A DNA stretch of 64,000 nucleotides, from the NCBI GenBank assembly GCA_027924585.1, contig BSBM01000461.1, forward strand, positions 5,082,501-5,146,500. Reading direction: 5' to 3'. Position 1 is the first letter of the stretch, and every line of letters starts with the position of its first letter. Below are positions 53,868 through 64,000 of this stretch, piece after piece. The position numbers and the translations under genes are program-made. This DNA is from Larix kaempferi. Its lineage: Eukaryota; Streptophyta; Pinopsida; Pinales; Pinaceae. The notes below the pieces were generated by a model, which was given only the letters and a program-made list of their open reading frames with translations, did not search any database and was not told the DNA's origin.

Positions 53868-55767
53868 TTTTCTTTGGAGACTCTCTTCCCTGTATGTTAC
53901 TTCTGTTGCACTATTAAATATTATGAGCTGCAAGCACTGTGCATTATGAAAATATTTGTTAGACATATTAGGAATGCATATAGAAATATAAACATTAATA
54001 TTTAACATAATAAAACTCATGGAATCATTCACATAGTTGTTATGTATTCATTTCTTTTACCCATTCATGCAATTCTGGAAATTGCCCATATTGTCAATAA
54101 TAAGCCAAAACAGTCACTGGCACTCTTTTGCTCTAAATATCTATGGTGTATGATAACCCCATTCAAATTCTGATTATGTTTCATTATTCCATGCTGAACA
54201 ATATTTCTAATGCCTATCCACGTGCTCCATTCCGACATCGGGTGTGGAAATTGCATTACTTAAAAAATGATAACATTTACTAAAATTTTGCACATATTTA
54301 CACAGTTGTATTTTGGTTTGGAATGCCAACTTCAGCCACTCGTGGAAGAAAATCTATGAAGAATCACGAAAATGTTTCTAACGATCGAAGTTAGTCCATA
54401 TAACAAGGAACACTCAGTAACTCACGGATCTCTATTCCGATGCTCCATCCATCTTCTATAAAATTCTGGGTTTGATTACTTTCCACTTTTCACATTTTTC
54501 CAAAATTTCAATTTTTGGGCCAAAAATGGCTATTTCTCAAACGGTGCATTTCTGAAAAATCTTTGTCTAACGTAAATTGTCTATTATTATGAGAATAAGA
54601 AATGTTGAGTTCAGTAAATTTCTTGGATCCTAATTACAGGGTCACTTTCATCCACTGTAAGCTTTTCAAAATTCCAAAAATGTGGCCAGGAATAGTGCTT
54701 TTTGACCTTCTTGCACACTCCGACTCCACATCCTTTGGATTTTGGCTCCCAAATTTTAAACTTAACACCGTGCCTTCTCCATGACTGCTCCATATCAGTT
54801 TCGGCTCAATCCGACCTTCTATCAAGCGTTGGGACACCATTTTGTAAAAGCCATTAATTCTAATTTTGTGCCAAATTGGAGAATAATGGGCTTGGGATCT
54901 TCACTGGTTCATTCATGGCCTTCGTTAATGGCCTCAGAACGCCACTGACCTCATCCAATTTCGATTATGCAAGCTCCTGTTATCCAAAAATCAAATTTCG
55001 GTCTCTATACTCATTTTTTTTCTTTGCCACCCCGCAACCCGCATCCCACAACCCGAAATTGCAGGTGTGGAAGTCAAGCCACGGTCATGGGGATGTAACC
55101 ATCCCGCAACCCGAAATTGTGGGTGCAGAAAGTCAAGTCTCGGTCACATGGATGTAACCATCCCGCAACTCGCAACCCGAAATTGCGGTTGCGGAAAGTC
55201 AAGTTGTAGTCACGGGAATGTAACCATCCCACAATCCGCACCCCACAACCCGAAATTGCGGATGCGAAAATTCAAGTCGTGGTCACGAGGATGTAACCAA
55301 CCTGCAACTTGCACCCCACAACCCTAAATTGCGGGTGCGGGATTCCAGAAATCCAATACGCAATTTTTTATTTTTATTTTTTGGAAAATTGCATTCTCGA
55401 AACCCAAAACCCGAAATGCGGGTGTGGGATTCCAGAAATCCAATACGCAATTTTTGGAAAATTGCATTCCTGAAACCCAACATCCGCAACCCTGGAACAC
55501 CTCTGGCCCTGCAACTTCCGAGGTTCATAACTCCTTCGTCCCTTGGCCAAATGAGGCTAGTCTGGTACTGTTGGAAATCTGTTGGAGGGCTCTATGCAAT
55601 GGTGTGATCCTCTACCACATCTAAAAACTCTGATCCTGTCATTTTTTCATGTCAAAATGACGCCCCAAACTTCTCCAATACTATGTTAAAATGTTCTCTT
55701 ATCTGCCTGTAACTCAGAGTTTGACCCAAGCAGCCCCAGTGCTGCAACATGGGCTCTGATAACACTC
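53868..55767 (-). other. G: leader between PBS and gag
   Basis: About 1.9 kb without recognised coding. The PBS is at 55753-55764 (minus TGTTATCAGAGC, one mismatch to the tRNA-iMet site). It contains the GC-rich hairpin-type repeat listed separately. Confidence 0.7.
55028..55500. repeat. G leader: CCCGAAATTGCGGG-type hairpin repeats
   Basis: Four diverged units of about 55-85 bp carrying AACCCGAAATTGCGGGTGC...AAGTCAAG...GGTCACG.GGATGTAACCATCCC (starts near 55047, 55103, 55165, 55247), then two units with GATTCCAGAAATCCAATACGC and AATTTTTGGAAAATTGCATTC. Each core is an imperfect palindrome (ACCCG AAATTG CGGGT; GCAATTTT..AAAATTGC), so it can form hairpins on either strand. Markedly more GC- and CpG-rich than its surroundings. 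Confidence 0.8.
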
Positions 55768-57412
55768 TGTCATGTCCCATCCCATCATCCCAAACCACAA
55801 AGAGAACATGACTGACATCCCAGGGCTCATTTGGTAAACTCAGTCCCATACATTACTCAGAAATTCATAATAATTAAAAACTTGTGTGTGCAGACTCACA
55901 CTTCAAATAAACACAATGGAATTAAAACTCATATTAACACACACAAACTGAAATGCATGAGCATATTTATCTCAAGCAAATAATGAATCAACAGGCAGAG
56001 AATCCATCCCATTCTCATACCATTCACAGATTTCATATCAATGTCATTAAGATAATTATTTCAGTTCATTAACATGAACAATTAACTTTCAGAACATAAC
56101 AAATAATAATCACAATTTAAACCACGGAGACTACTTATCTTGAGAAGAAGTTGTCCCAACAATTGGCTATGTGAGAGCAACGTTCCACCCAACCATAGAT
56201 CTCTGTCGAACCTGTATTCTTTCAGCTGAGAGATCACCCCCGAGATGGGTTGTGTATCCACTAAGGAGAAATTAGATGGGCTCACTCACAACCATGGTTT
56301 CACTCCACATCTATGCTAAGCCAACACACAGTTGGGTTTATCAAGCATACACGAATATAGAGAAGGGAAATGCTAAGCCAGTGAGCTCATCGACAGAGCT
56401 ACAGGCATCTCAATTAAACTCAACAGTTATGGCACCCACAATACCTACCACACCCAACACAAGGAAGGTCCCCTTCTCTGCTGCACAGTCCCTCAGGTGT
56501 CCCTTCCCTCCAGTGCTCTTCAGGGTGGGCATAGAAAGGTCCAGCTGCTAATTCCTTGAGATTCTAGCCTTCACTGGGTTTATCAAGCAAACCCAACCTC
56601 TACTGAGTCATTCACACTTGGATTTCTCACAGTTATGTTATCCAATAACTCAATCCCGTCACTTCATTTCTGTGCTATAAAAACTGGGTTATCCAATGGA
56701 TTTCGGGGTACCTAATACTTTCAATTTCACCCCAAGGTTCATATCTATGGATCCCCCATTGGATTTCATTGTCAAATACCAATTTTGGGTGTTTATGGCT
56801 CTTCAAAACGTGGGTTCTTGCAAAGTTGCGATTTCTAGTTTTTCACACTGTTGGGAATTCGTTTTTGGATGATGATTGATGATGGGTTCTTCCACAATGG
56901 AATGGGAATGAGGAAGAAGCAACTCCCATGAGGTAGAGTGACTTGTGGGTCAAGGAATTAGAGCCCATACTCTGCCATACGAATTTCTGGGCTGCCCATG
57001 CTCCATTGAAACCATGGACTGAAATCTTGAACTACTTCCTTACAACAAAAATAAATGTCATCAAGGAAAGTCAAATGGGTTCTCACAATGACATTTGGTA
57101 GCATATGGTTCATCCCCACAACCCCCTCACCACTCCCTAGTGGATACACATGGACCCTTCTCATTCATTGCTTCCATAGCCAGTTTTGGTTTTTTATTGC
57201 AATATCAAATGTTTACATCATTTACAATATTCCATGGCTTAATAGCACATAGATAAGAAAATATCAAATGCTAGTCCATTCTAAATAAAATTCGAACATA
57301 CACTAGCGGGGCCTTCGCCTTGAGCTTCACGCTAGGGGAAACATACATCGCATGTATATAATATTTACATTAAAAGCCAACATTTCATAAGGATCAAAAT
57401 TGGGATATTACA
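55768..57412 (-). repeat. 5' LTR of G
   Basis: 1645 bp, plus-strand TGTCATGTCCCATCCC to GGGATATTACA, followed by TSD ttatc. Confidence 0.94.
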
Positions 57413-57417
57413 TTATC

Positions 57418-57616
57418 CTTGACTAGCAATACTATACAACATCATCACTTGCCTCAACAGATGAAGTGTAACCATTCTTGAGTCCACCTCAACATTCTTC
57501 TCCAAGTTTTATGAGTCCAACTCAGGTGCCTATAAGGCACTACCTCGACACATGAGGCTCAATATAGACACACAAGATTTACGTGGAGAATGACTCATGA
57601 TGTTGTAACTTTAACA
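57418..57616 (-). repeat. 5' LTR of A, remaining part
   Basis: 199 bp continuing 40627: CTTGACTAGCAATACTATACAACAT matches 4683-4707 and the end ATGATGTTGTAACTTTAACA matches 4865-4884. Ends at the beta-galactosidase exon. Confidence 0.9.
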
Positions 57617-58272
57617 ACAATGACCATAAGCGAAGCTTCCATAACTCCCTTTGGGAGTTCCAAAACTTTCGAACTTGATAGATTTTATGAGATGACCATA
57701 TGAAAGGAAATACAACTTAAGTTTTTCCTTTGGTTTATTGACTTCCAATCTACCCATTGCACTTGATTTCCATGAATCTATAGGTGGAAGATGTCTTCGA
57801 TACTCGGGCACACAAAGTTACTAGAGAACGTGTCATGAAGGAGATTTGAGAAGGAACATGATATCTGACAATAGACATCTTGTTAGCAGAGAACTTGGAA
57901 GTCATAAAACAAGTTCTCAAATACATCAAATAAAGGATGAGATACGTAAGGTATAACATATAACAAAGCATCACTGGTAGAGAAAGTCATAAAGTTTTCA
58001 AGTGACATTACGTGGGAGGATCATCAAAAGAGATAAGAGTGTTGAATACTTACAGATTTTGTGACAACTTACCACAATTTGTTACACATTTACTTGAAGA
58101 GTAAGTTCCTCAATAGTCACATGAATCAGTACAACCACTCCGATAAGCAATGTAGGATGGCCAATGGCATCCAATTCTCTATCCATTTATCCAAGTAATT
58201 CATTTTCCCATGCCCAAAAGGTTTAGACTCTAGAGAAACTGGATCATTTCCATCTGGAGCATCAAAGTTGGT
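57617..58272 (-). pseudogene. Beta-galactosidase (GH35) relic, upstream exons
   Basis: Minus-strand. Exon 58272-58054 reads TNFDAPDGNDPVSLESKPFG, then (shifted one frame) remnants of the NGQSIGRYWPSY motif as NG-stop-RIGCHWPSYIA, followed by YRSGCTDSCDY-stop-GTYSSSKCVTNCGKLSQNL, the Cys-rich jelly-roll end of plant beta-galactosidases. Donor GTAAGT, intron 57865-58053, acceptor ATTGTCAG. The next exon starts YHVPS, lacks about 20 family residues, continues QISFMTRSLVTLCARVS, has a frameshift near 57800, then RHLPPIDSW and the SUEL lectin core SIKFESFGTPKGSYGSFAYG up to the A insertion. The enzymes release terminal galactose in the cell wall. Stops, frameshifts and the insertion make it a pseudogene. 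The catalytic GH35 half is not in the window. Confidence 0.88.
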
Positions 58273-58527
58273 CTATCATAAAAGAAAGCATTATTATTAG
58301 TTACCACTACCAGGTGTATGTTTTTCCTACTTTCAAAACAATGTTGTTATCCATTCTTAATATATACCTGCAATTTTTAATTAATCACAAATATGTAAAC
58401 ATTTAAAACCTAACATAACCATTCCACGGCTACTAATCTATTCATTTCAAACATACATACTTAACATAATTATAATCCCGAGTCCCAACTCCTCTATTCA
58501 TTCACATTCATTCATTTCAATCCTAAT
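58273..58527. other. Probable intron remnant of the beta-galactosidase relic
   Basis: Lies upstream of the acceptor TTTTATGATAG on the minus strand and ends at the L LTR. No exon recognised with confidence (a short KTYTW is faintly like the LTWYK that normally precedes this acceptor). Confidence 0.5.
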
Positions 58528-58703
58528 TGTTGGAATCCTATGGGATTTTTGTAAATGATAATAATGTAAATAGTTATGGAAAATCTGGAGTCTTGGTGAC
58601 TCCAATGGATCTCTTGGAATCCAAAGTCCAAGAGTCTCCCACCTAATTTATAAATAAATCCTTTGGCTAAAGAATGAATGGAATTCAAGAGTTAATCCTT
58701 TCA
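58528..58703 (+). repeat. Probable short 5' LTR of L
   Basis: 176 bp from TGTTGGAATCCTATGGG to ATCCTTTCA, followed one base later by TTGGTATCAGAG (PBS). No second copy is in the window; the alternative is a separate small non-autonomous element. Confidence 0.5.
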
Positions 58704-60223
58704 ATTGGTATCAGAGAAACGTTGCTGCCATAACTAACTCCTTCTTGTAATGTTCTTCCATAGTTTGTCTGTCATACTGCTCATTTTGGGCCTGCCCCCT
58801 TCCTTAGGCTCTCAGGCCCGCCCTCTACATCCTCGTTCTGCTTGCTCAGTCCTGCATTATATGCATTCCCTTCTGCCTGGAGATAACGCCTATCTCGTCT
58901 CTCCTGTAGCTAAACCCTAATATTTATGTGGTATTGTTTGAATGTTGGTGTTGTTGCATGGGATATCCACTTCCCACGAATTGACCTCGTGTCCATTGTT
59001 CAACTAAGAGATGCATCCAAGGTTTAGTGAAAGAGCATATTTCTCAATGCTAGAGTTGTTGCATGGTGAAAGTGATAATCACTCCATCGTAAAATTCATT
59101 GCTGCGATATCTTGAAACAGTAGTGTCTCCTACTCATCCCAAGAGCTACGATTCTTATAATGTGAGAGTGAGTCCATTATTGTATGAAAGCTGCACATTT
59201 TTGTTTAAGTTGCGTGGAGTTTGATTGAAGGATATAGTCCACATTTTTTTGTGTATTTTGCGTGGAGTTTGATTGAAGGCTACATCCAAGTTTTATGTAT
59301 GTTGTGCCCAGTAGAGAAGTCAAAACGAGGTTAAATTAGCTACGTCCAAGATTATGTGAGAGAGAATTGTATCGTGCTCAAGTAAGAAGTTGTGTGAGTT
59401 GCGTCCATGAGATGCATCCAAGAGCTTACTGTTAAGAATACTGTTGCAAGCTTACTGTTACGTTCGATTGATGCGAGATGACTGAGATCACGACCTCTCC
59501 ATTTGATTGCTACGAGATGACTGAGACCATGACCTCTCCATTGGAGTTGATGACTACTGTCTGTTGTGACCATGACCTCTCCATTGGAGTTGGTGACTAC
59601 TGTCTGTTGTGACCTGCCTTTAAGGTGCTACATATTTCTCAACCTCTTTTTTTGGAGCTCAACCTTTCTTCCTGCGATGTGGAATAAATGTTATGAATGC
59701 TGAGATTTCATGGAATGAATGCTGTGTGGACCCGTGGAGGTAATAATTTTGATACATTTGTAAACCCTAATTCTTAGGTGGAGATAAGATAAAGGCCTTC
59801 AGTTATATATTGTAATAATTTCTGATGTGGTTGAGACTATGAAAAGAATTTAATTCTTTTCAAGAATGTTCGAATCATCTTTACGATTGTTACCCAAAGT
59901 TGTCTAAGGTTACAATACTACTGTGCATTGTTTTGAACTTTTGAAGACACAATACTGCGCCCTTGTTTGAAGCTTTTATGAGCCAAATATGAATGTAAAT
60001 AATACTATTGTAAAGGAAGAATGTAATATTCATCCTCAATAAATATTTGAGAGAGCATAGAGGGTAAAGATTGTATGAAAAAGTATATGTAATAGCATTC
60101 TAGGGAGTGCTGCGAATAGGAGCTGCAAAACTAAATTGTAATAAGAAATAATTTTTAAAGGAGGAAGCATAAATTTAAATCGCAATCTTATATATTTTAT
60201 GTCATATATTATGCTTTTAAATA
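58704..60223 (+). other. Leader-like non-coding region of L
   Basis: No coding domain. Contains two short tandem duplications: TTGCGTGGAGTTTGATTGAAGG at about 59202 and 59259, and a 47-bp unit with GACCATGACCTCTCCATTGG around 59524-59610 (with an earlier diverged copy GATCACGACCTCTCCATTTG at 59485). TATA-like AT tracts near 60190. Confidence 0.55.
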
Positions 60224-60850
60224 GTGGATATTATGCTTTTAAATAGTTCCACGTTTAACTCCAAGCTGCATAATATGCATTCACTAGCATCCATAGTTGG
60301 TGCTACCCTCACTGGCAAAGACACTTATCCAGAATGGTCAAGGAATATCAAGGCTACATTCGTCTACAATGATTGGTGGGATGAAATCTCTGAAGGAAAA
60401 ACCATTCACACCAATGAAGGAACAATTATCAGTTCAAATCCAAAACCTCCAACATTAGAGAAAGAACTTGCTATCTGGAAAACCAAACACAAGAAATCCT
60501 TAGCCATGATCTCTGCTATTGTTAGTGAAGAAGTGAGCCAACATATATTTCCTGCAAAATCATGCTTTGAATCTTTAAACACTTTAAAATATTTCTATGA
60601 CTCACACTCTGAAATGTAAGTGATTCAACTAATGTTAAAGCTATTTAGTCTAGATGTAAAGGATAATGATCATATGCTTGTTGCATATGAGATCAAAGCA
60701 ATTGTGCACAAGATTCAATCCTCTGGTATGAAACCAGGCCTTCCACTTGTAGTATTTTTAAAGTCCATTATCCTACTCACTCCAACTATCTTGAATCTTT
60801 GCAATCAAGTGACAAGTTCAAAGGCCTCACCTTTGACACCCTGGTAGAGA
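60224..60850 (+). pseudogene. L: Gag
   Basis: MHSLASIVGATLTGKDTYPE, WSRNIKATFVYNDWWDEISE and LEKELAIWKTKHKKSLAMIS are the N-terminal copia Gag domain (UBN2_2 type). After a TAA at 60617 the same frame continues with VIQLMLKLFSLDVKDNDHML and AIVHKIQSSGMKPGLPLVVF. The reading then shifts near 60780 (SLQSSDKFKGLTFDTLVEKI-like). A 21-bp tandem duplication (ATATTATGCTTTTAAATAGT, 60206-60246) overlaps the listed start, so the true start is more likely the ATG at about 60272. Confidence 0.78.
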
Positions 60851-61266
60851 AGATTGCAGACAAAGAGAAAACATTTGGAAAGAAGAAAAATGAAAATACT
60901 GGAGAATCTCTTTGCTTTTCTCAGAACTGAATGACATTGTAGATGACATGGTGTACTTTTCATAGAAATCTAGCCTCAAATCACAAGGAATTGGATCAAT
61001 TAGGCTTAAGTTGTATGTATTCCTCTGATTTCGTGTTAAAGAATGTTATCTATCTTCCATAGTTGCAGAGAAGCTTGTTTCCCTTAGTGCATATTCGCCA
61101 GCATGTCCATTCCATCCACATGTTCGATCGGATTCTAGAGATAAGAAAATCCCTTGATAATAAGGTCATCATGACCGGTTATGAAGATGGACAATTGTTG
61201 AAGTTGAGGGGTTCTTCTGCAAGACTTTAAAACTTTTCCTATCTCTCTTAGCATGAAGAAGGTAAT
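60851..61266 (+). pseudogene. L: decayed gag/protease to pre-integrase stretch
   Basis: Only fragments are readable (EKTFGKKKNENTGES and, near 61060-61200, AEKLVSLSAYSPACPFHPHV-like and VIMTGYEDGQLLKLRGSS). The protease active site is not recognisable; a deletion is likely, since Gag and integrase are much closer than usual. Confidence 0.55.
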
Positions 61267-62094
61267 ATGTCATCCAATTTACTATGGCATTCTATATTTG
61301 GTCATCTAAATTATAACAGTCTTCATTTGTTAATAAATAATGGTATATTTTATTTCCTCGTCATTCCTAAGAAAAATAACAAATGTGATGCATGCATACT
61401 AGGGAAATATAGTAAGCAACCATTTCAAGAGTCTAAATTCAGAGCATGTAGAAAGTTAGAGCTAGTGCACTCTGACTTATGTGGCCCCATGCCAATTCTT
61501 TCTACAAATGGTAATAAGTACATCATGACCTTTGTTGATGATTAGAGTAGAATGTGTTGGGTATACTTGTTGAAGACAAAATATGAAGCATTTCAAACTT
61601 TCACGAATTTCCATGCATGGATAGAAAATCAATCACAAGAACATATTGGTACATTTTGATCTAATAATGGTAAAGAATATAATTCTAAATCATTTGAAGA
61701 CTATAATTGCAAACATTGGATTACACATCAAAATTCATTTCCCTACAATCCCCAACAAAATGGTGTAGTAGAAAGGATGAATAGAACCTTAATGAATAAA
61801 ACACGCTCAATGATATTTTCCAAGAACGTGAAGCTGATGCTTTGGGGTAATGCAGTAATATGTGCAACATATTTGAGAAATAGAATTCCATCTCATGTTC
61901 TTGAAGATAAGAATCCACATGAAATGTGGTTCGGACACCTTCCTTTGGTTAGGAATCTCATGGTTTTTGGTTCCACCTGCTATGCGTTAATACCAAAGGA
62001 GAAAAGAAACAAGCTTGGTACTAGAAGTCGGAGATGCATTTTCTTGGGGTACAGTCATAAACCTCCAAGGCATATAATATTTAGGAAGAGGTAA
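61267..62094 (+). pseudogene. L: integrase
   Basis: LLWHSIFGHLNYNSLHLLIN and CDACILGKYSKQPFQES are the HHCC zinc region (usual LWH.R.GHLN). The core has ELVHSDLCGPMPILSTNGNK (first catalytic Asp), MTFVDD then a stop, SNNGKEYNSK (second Asp changed to Asn) and FPYNPQQNGVVERMNRTLMN with the Glu, followed by NAVICATYLRNRIPSHVLED and GTRSRRCIFLGYSHKPPR. Stops at about 61543 and 61660. Same frame before and after. Confidence 0.86.
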
Positions 62095-62567
62095 AAAATA
62101 TTTTTTTTGTTTCCATAAATGTTATTTTTCTTGAAACTAATAAAAATGACCAGTCTATTGAAAGACTACTTGATTGTTTGGATAAGGTTTCCCATCTAAA
62201 GACATATTATGAATTTGATATTGAAATTCCACATCTTAAAGGGGAGGTCCATATCTTAGATCAATCTATGGAATTTCCTTTTGAAGTAGTACCAACACCC
62301 CCTCATGAATAAAATCATGAAGAATAAGTTCCTGCCACTTCAACTGAACAAGAGAACCAACTGGATGATGTGATGGAGAGGATTGGAAGATTAAATATTG
62401 AAGAGAATGATGCACCACTAGCTGATCAACCTATGCCATCACAGAATATTCTGAAATAAGCCACAAAGACAATTGAAAGTTTCCATTTAGATGAAGTTGG
62501 AAAGACGGGAACACGAATCTCAACCAGACAAGAAGATGGAGGATATGCAGATAACTCAAGTGATAAC
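62095..62567 (+). pseudogene. L: integrase-RT linker
   Basis: Acidic, stop-containing stretch with readable ERLLDCLDKVSHLKTYYEFD and IGRLNIEENDAPLADQPMPS, typical of the low-complexity linker between copia integrase and RT. Confidence 0.6.
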
Positions 62568-64000
62568 ATGGATGTCTCATTTGATTGTGAATTGAATTTT
62601 TGTGCTAAATTTAAACCAACTTCCTTTGAAGATGCTTCTACTTGTGATGAGTGGAAAGAAGCCATGCAGAATGAGTATGATGCACTCATGAAGAATGGAA
62701 CCTCGAAGTTGGTTGACCCTCCAATCAGAACCAAACCAATTGGAAGCAAGTGGGTATATAAAAAAAATACAAATCAGATGGCTCACTTGACAAGCACAAA
62801 GAAAGGCTCGTGGTGAAAGCTTATGCACAAAAAGAAGGAATTGACTATGAAGAAACATTCTCTCCCACATCAAAATGTGGCACCATTCGTACTATACTCT
62901 CCTTGGCTACAAAAAATGGATGGAAAGTTAATCAAATGGATGTAAAGACATCATTCTTGAATGGATACTTGAAATAAAATGTCTTCATGTCTCAACTAGA
63001 AGGTTTTGTTGTGAAGGGACAAGAACACAAGGTATGCAAACTTGTCAAGTTCTTGTATGGCGTGAAAGAATCACCTAGAGCATGGAATGAAAATCTAATC
63101 GAGCATCTCTTAAAGTTGAATTTCAAACATTATAATATTGATGATGCAAAATTGTTTGTAAAGAAAGTTGGAAGGTATGTCACGTGTTTCATGTAGTATA
63201 TGTAGATGACCTTTTGATGAAAGGGAACAATGAAAGTTATATAGAATCCATAAAGAAATATTTAAAGAAAGCATTTAAAATGACTGATCTAGTACATATT
63301 CACTACTAATTAGGAATTGAAGTGAATCAACATTCTAAGTACATATTCATCTCTCGGAAGAAGTATATTGGAGAATTGTTGAACATATTTGGCATGGCAG
63401 ACTGCAACCCCCTCTCAACTCCAATGGACGAAAAGATAAATCTCACTTCAAGCAAAGGAAAAGAATTTGAGGATGAAACCAAGTACTGACAGCTTGTAGG
63501 AGGCCTTATCTTCCTTATCACCACCAGACCAAATATTTCTTATGTTAATAGCATTCTTTCACGGTTCATGCATAAACCTTGTGAAGGACACTGGTCTGCT
63601 ACAAAAAGATTTCTAATATACTTGAAAGGGACTCGATAATTTGGACTCAAGTAATCTAAGGTGGATAACTTCAAACTCATTGGGTACTCTGATTCAAACT
63701 TCGATGGTGACAAAGAAACAAGAGTTTCCACTAATGGATACACTATGATGCTTGGATCAGTAACTATCTCCTAGAGATCATGCAAACAATCAATTCTAGC
63801 AGATTTGGCAATAGAGGAAGAATATGTATCTGATGGAGAAGCAACCAAAGATATTGTGTGGCTTAGGAATATACTTGAATATTTGTAGGAGAAACAAGAT
63901 AAATCCACTCCAATTTTGATTGATAACACTTCTGCAATCAAGTTGTCCAAGAATCCCAGATTCCATGATCGAACCAAACACATAAATACAAAGTATCATT
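62568..64000 (+). pseudogene. L: reverse transcriptase and RNase H (runs off the window)
   Basis: RT: EDASTCDEWKEAMQNEYDAL, KPIGSKWVYK (then frameshift), VKAYAQKEGIDYEETFSPTS, QMDVKTSFLNGYLK, KFLYGVKESPRAWNENL, YVDDLLMKGNNE with catalytic YVDD intact (63199-63210), KKYIGELLNIFGMADCNPLS. RNase H: VDNFKLIGYSDSNFDGDKET, LADLAIEEEYVSDGEATKDI, ILIDNTSAIKLSKNPRFHDR and TKHINTKYH at the window end. At least five stops and two frameshifts. The C-terminal end and 3' LTR lie beyond 64000. Confidence 0.86.

Larger units (their letters stand above)
40628..57412 (-). mobile_element. G: chromodomain gypsy element with long LTRs (contains K)
   Basis: Minus-strand Ty3/gypsy element with perfect TSD ttatc (40623-40627 and 57413-57417), LTRs of 1646 and 1645 bp, PBS next to the right LTR and polypurine tract next to the left one. 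Without K it is 9.9 kb. It encodes Gag, protease, RT, RNase H and integrase with a chromodomain-like end; long LTRs and tail suggest a Tekay/Del-like chromovirus (inference). It sits in the A 5' LTR. The LTRs are close to each other, so it is much younger than A. Confidence 0.94.
3571..57616 (-). mobile_element. Copia retrotransposon A, host of the nested stack
   Basis: A minus-strand Ty1/copia element. Its ends are TGTTAATT... at 3571 and ...CTTTAACA at 57616, flanked by gcaat (3566-3570) and acaat (57617-57621), a 5-bp duplication with one mismatch. It sits in the lectin exon of the beta-galactosidase relic. Its own sequence is split into segments by B, C, F, H and G. Adding the segments gives about 6.6 kb: two LTRs of about 1.3 kb, PBS, gag, protease, integrase, RT and RNase H in copia order. 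The LTR copies differ visibly and all domains carry stops, so it is the oldest element of the stack, as its outermost position requires. Confidence 0.9.
58528..64000 (+). mobile_element. Copia retrotransposon L (truncated by window end)
   Basis: Plus-strand copia. A short TG...CA segment (58528-58703) followed by a PBS-like site, a 1.5-kb leader, then Gag, integrase, RT and RNase H remnants up to the window end. Domains are in several frames with many stops. The 3' LTR is beyond 64000, so the assignment of 58528-58703 as its 5' LTR is not proven. Confidence 0.75.

Noticed and set aside
57750-57974. Separate small membrane-like protein on the minus strand
   Set aside because: The frame is partly the beta-galactosidase exon and partly its upstream intron (57865-58053); the hydrophobic part is intronic.

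Overview
The window is plant nuclear DNA dominated by LTR retrotransposons. Evidence: Ty1/copia and Ty3/gypsy polyproteins with plant-type order, tRNA-iMet-type primer sites (core TGGTATCAGAGC), two gypsy elements with chromodomain-like tails, and relics of two plant genes with intact splice sites. A large repeat-rich genome (a gymnosperm, for instance) would fit, but the species cannot be read from the sequence. I see no intact host gene, tRNA, rRNA or CRISPR array.

Host layer. On the minus strand there is a decayed plant beta-galactosidase (GH35 with C-terminal SUEL lectin domain): exon sequence at 57617-58272 and, 54 kb away, at 3295-3570. Further left, also minus, is one 246-bp exon (1685-1930) of an ABCC/MRP-type ABC transporter with a degraded D-loop.

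Nested stack. The gap in the beta-galactosidase is one nested stack. Copia element A (minus, 3571-57616, target duplication gcaat/acaat) landed in the lectin exon. A then received five insertions: B (5391-8474), C (9496-29419, TSD cctca), F (solo LTR, 30383-32119, TSD atcac), H (32606-38457) and G (40628-57412, TSD ttatc). C received copia D (11026-25113, TSD aaggg). D received gypsy-like E (11667-20758, TSD gaagg). G received copia K (43004-49894, TSD gatgg). Removing each insert and one TSD copy gives element sizes of about 6.6 kb (A), 5.8 kb (C), 5.0 kb (D) and 9.9 kb (G), and rejoins reading frames where I checked (D gag across E; lectin exon across A). Outside the stack are the 3' end of copia J (1-838) and the 5' portion of copia L (58528-64000).

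Elements. A, C and L are full-domain copia elements broken by stops and indels. D is the best preserved copia. G and H are chromodomain-bearing gypsy elements (G with 1.65-kb LTRs, H with 0.33-kb LTRs). B is a gag-only non-autonomous copia whose termini, polypurine tract and Gag resemble C. E is a gag-protease element without reverse transcriptase or integrase; its 3' half carries a long series of short hairpins with covarying stems. K has lost gag, protease, integrase and most RT, keeps an open RNase H, and carries several tandem arrays.

The most unusual signals are the hairpin array in E (16373-18640), a second hairpin-type array in the leader of G (55028-55500), the B/C non-autonomous/autonomous pair, and the cleanly resolved four-level nest inside a plant gene relic.
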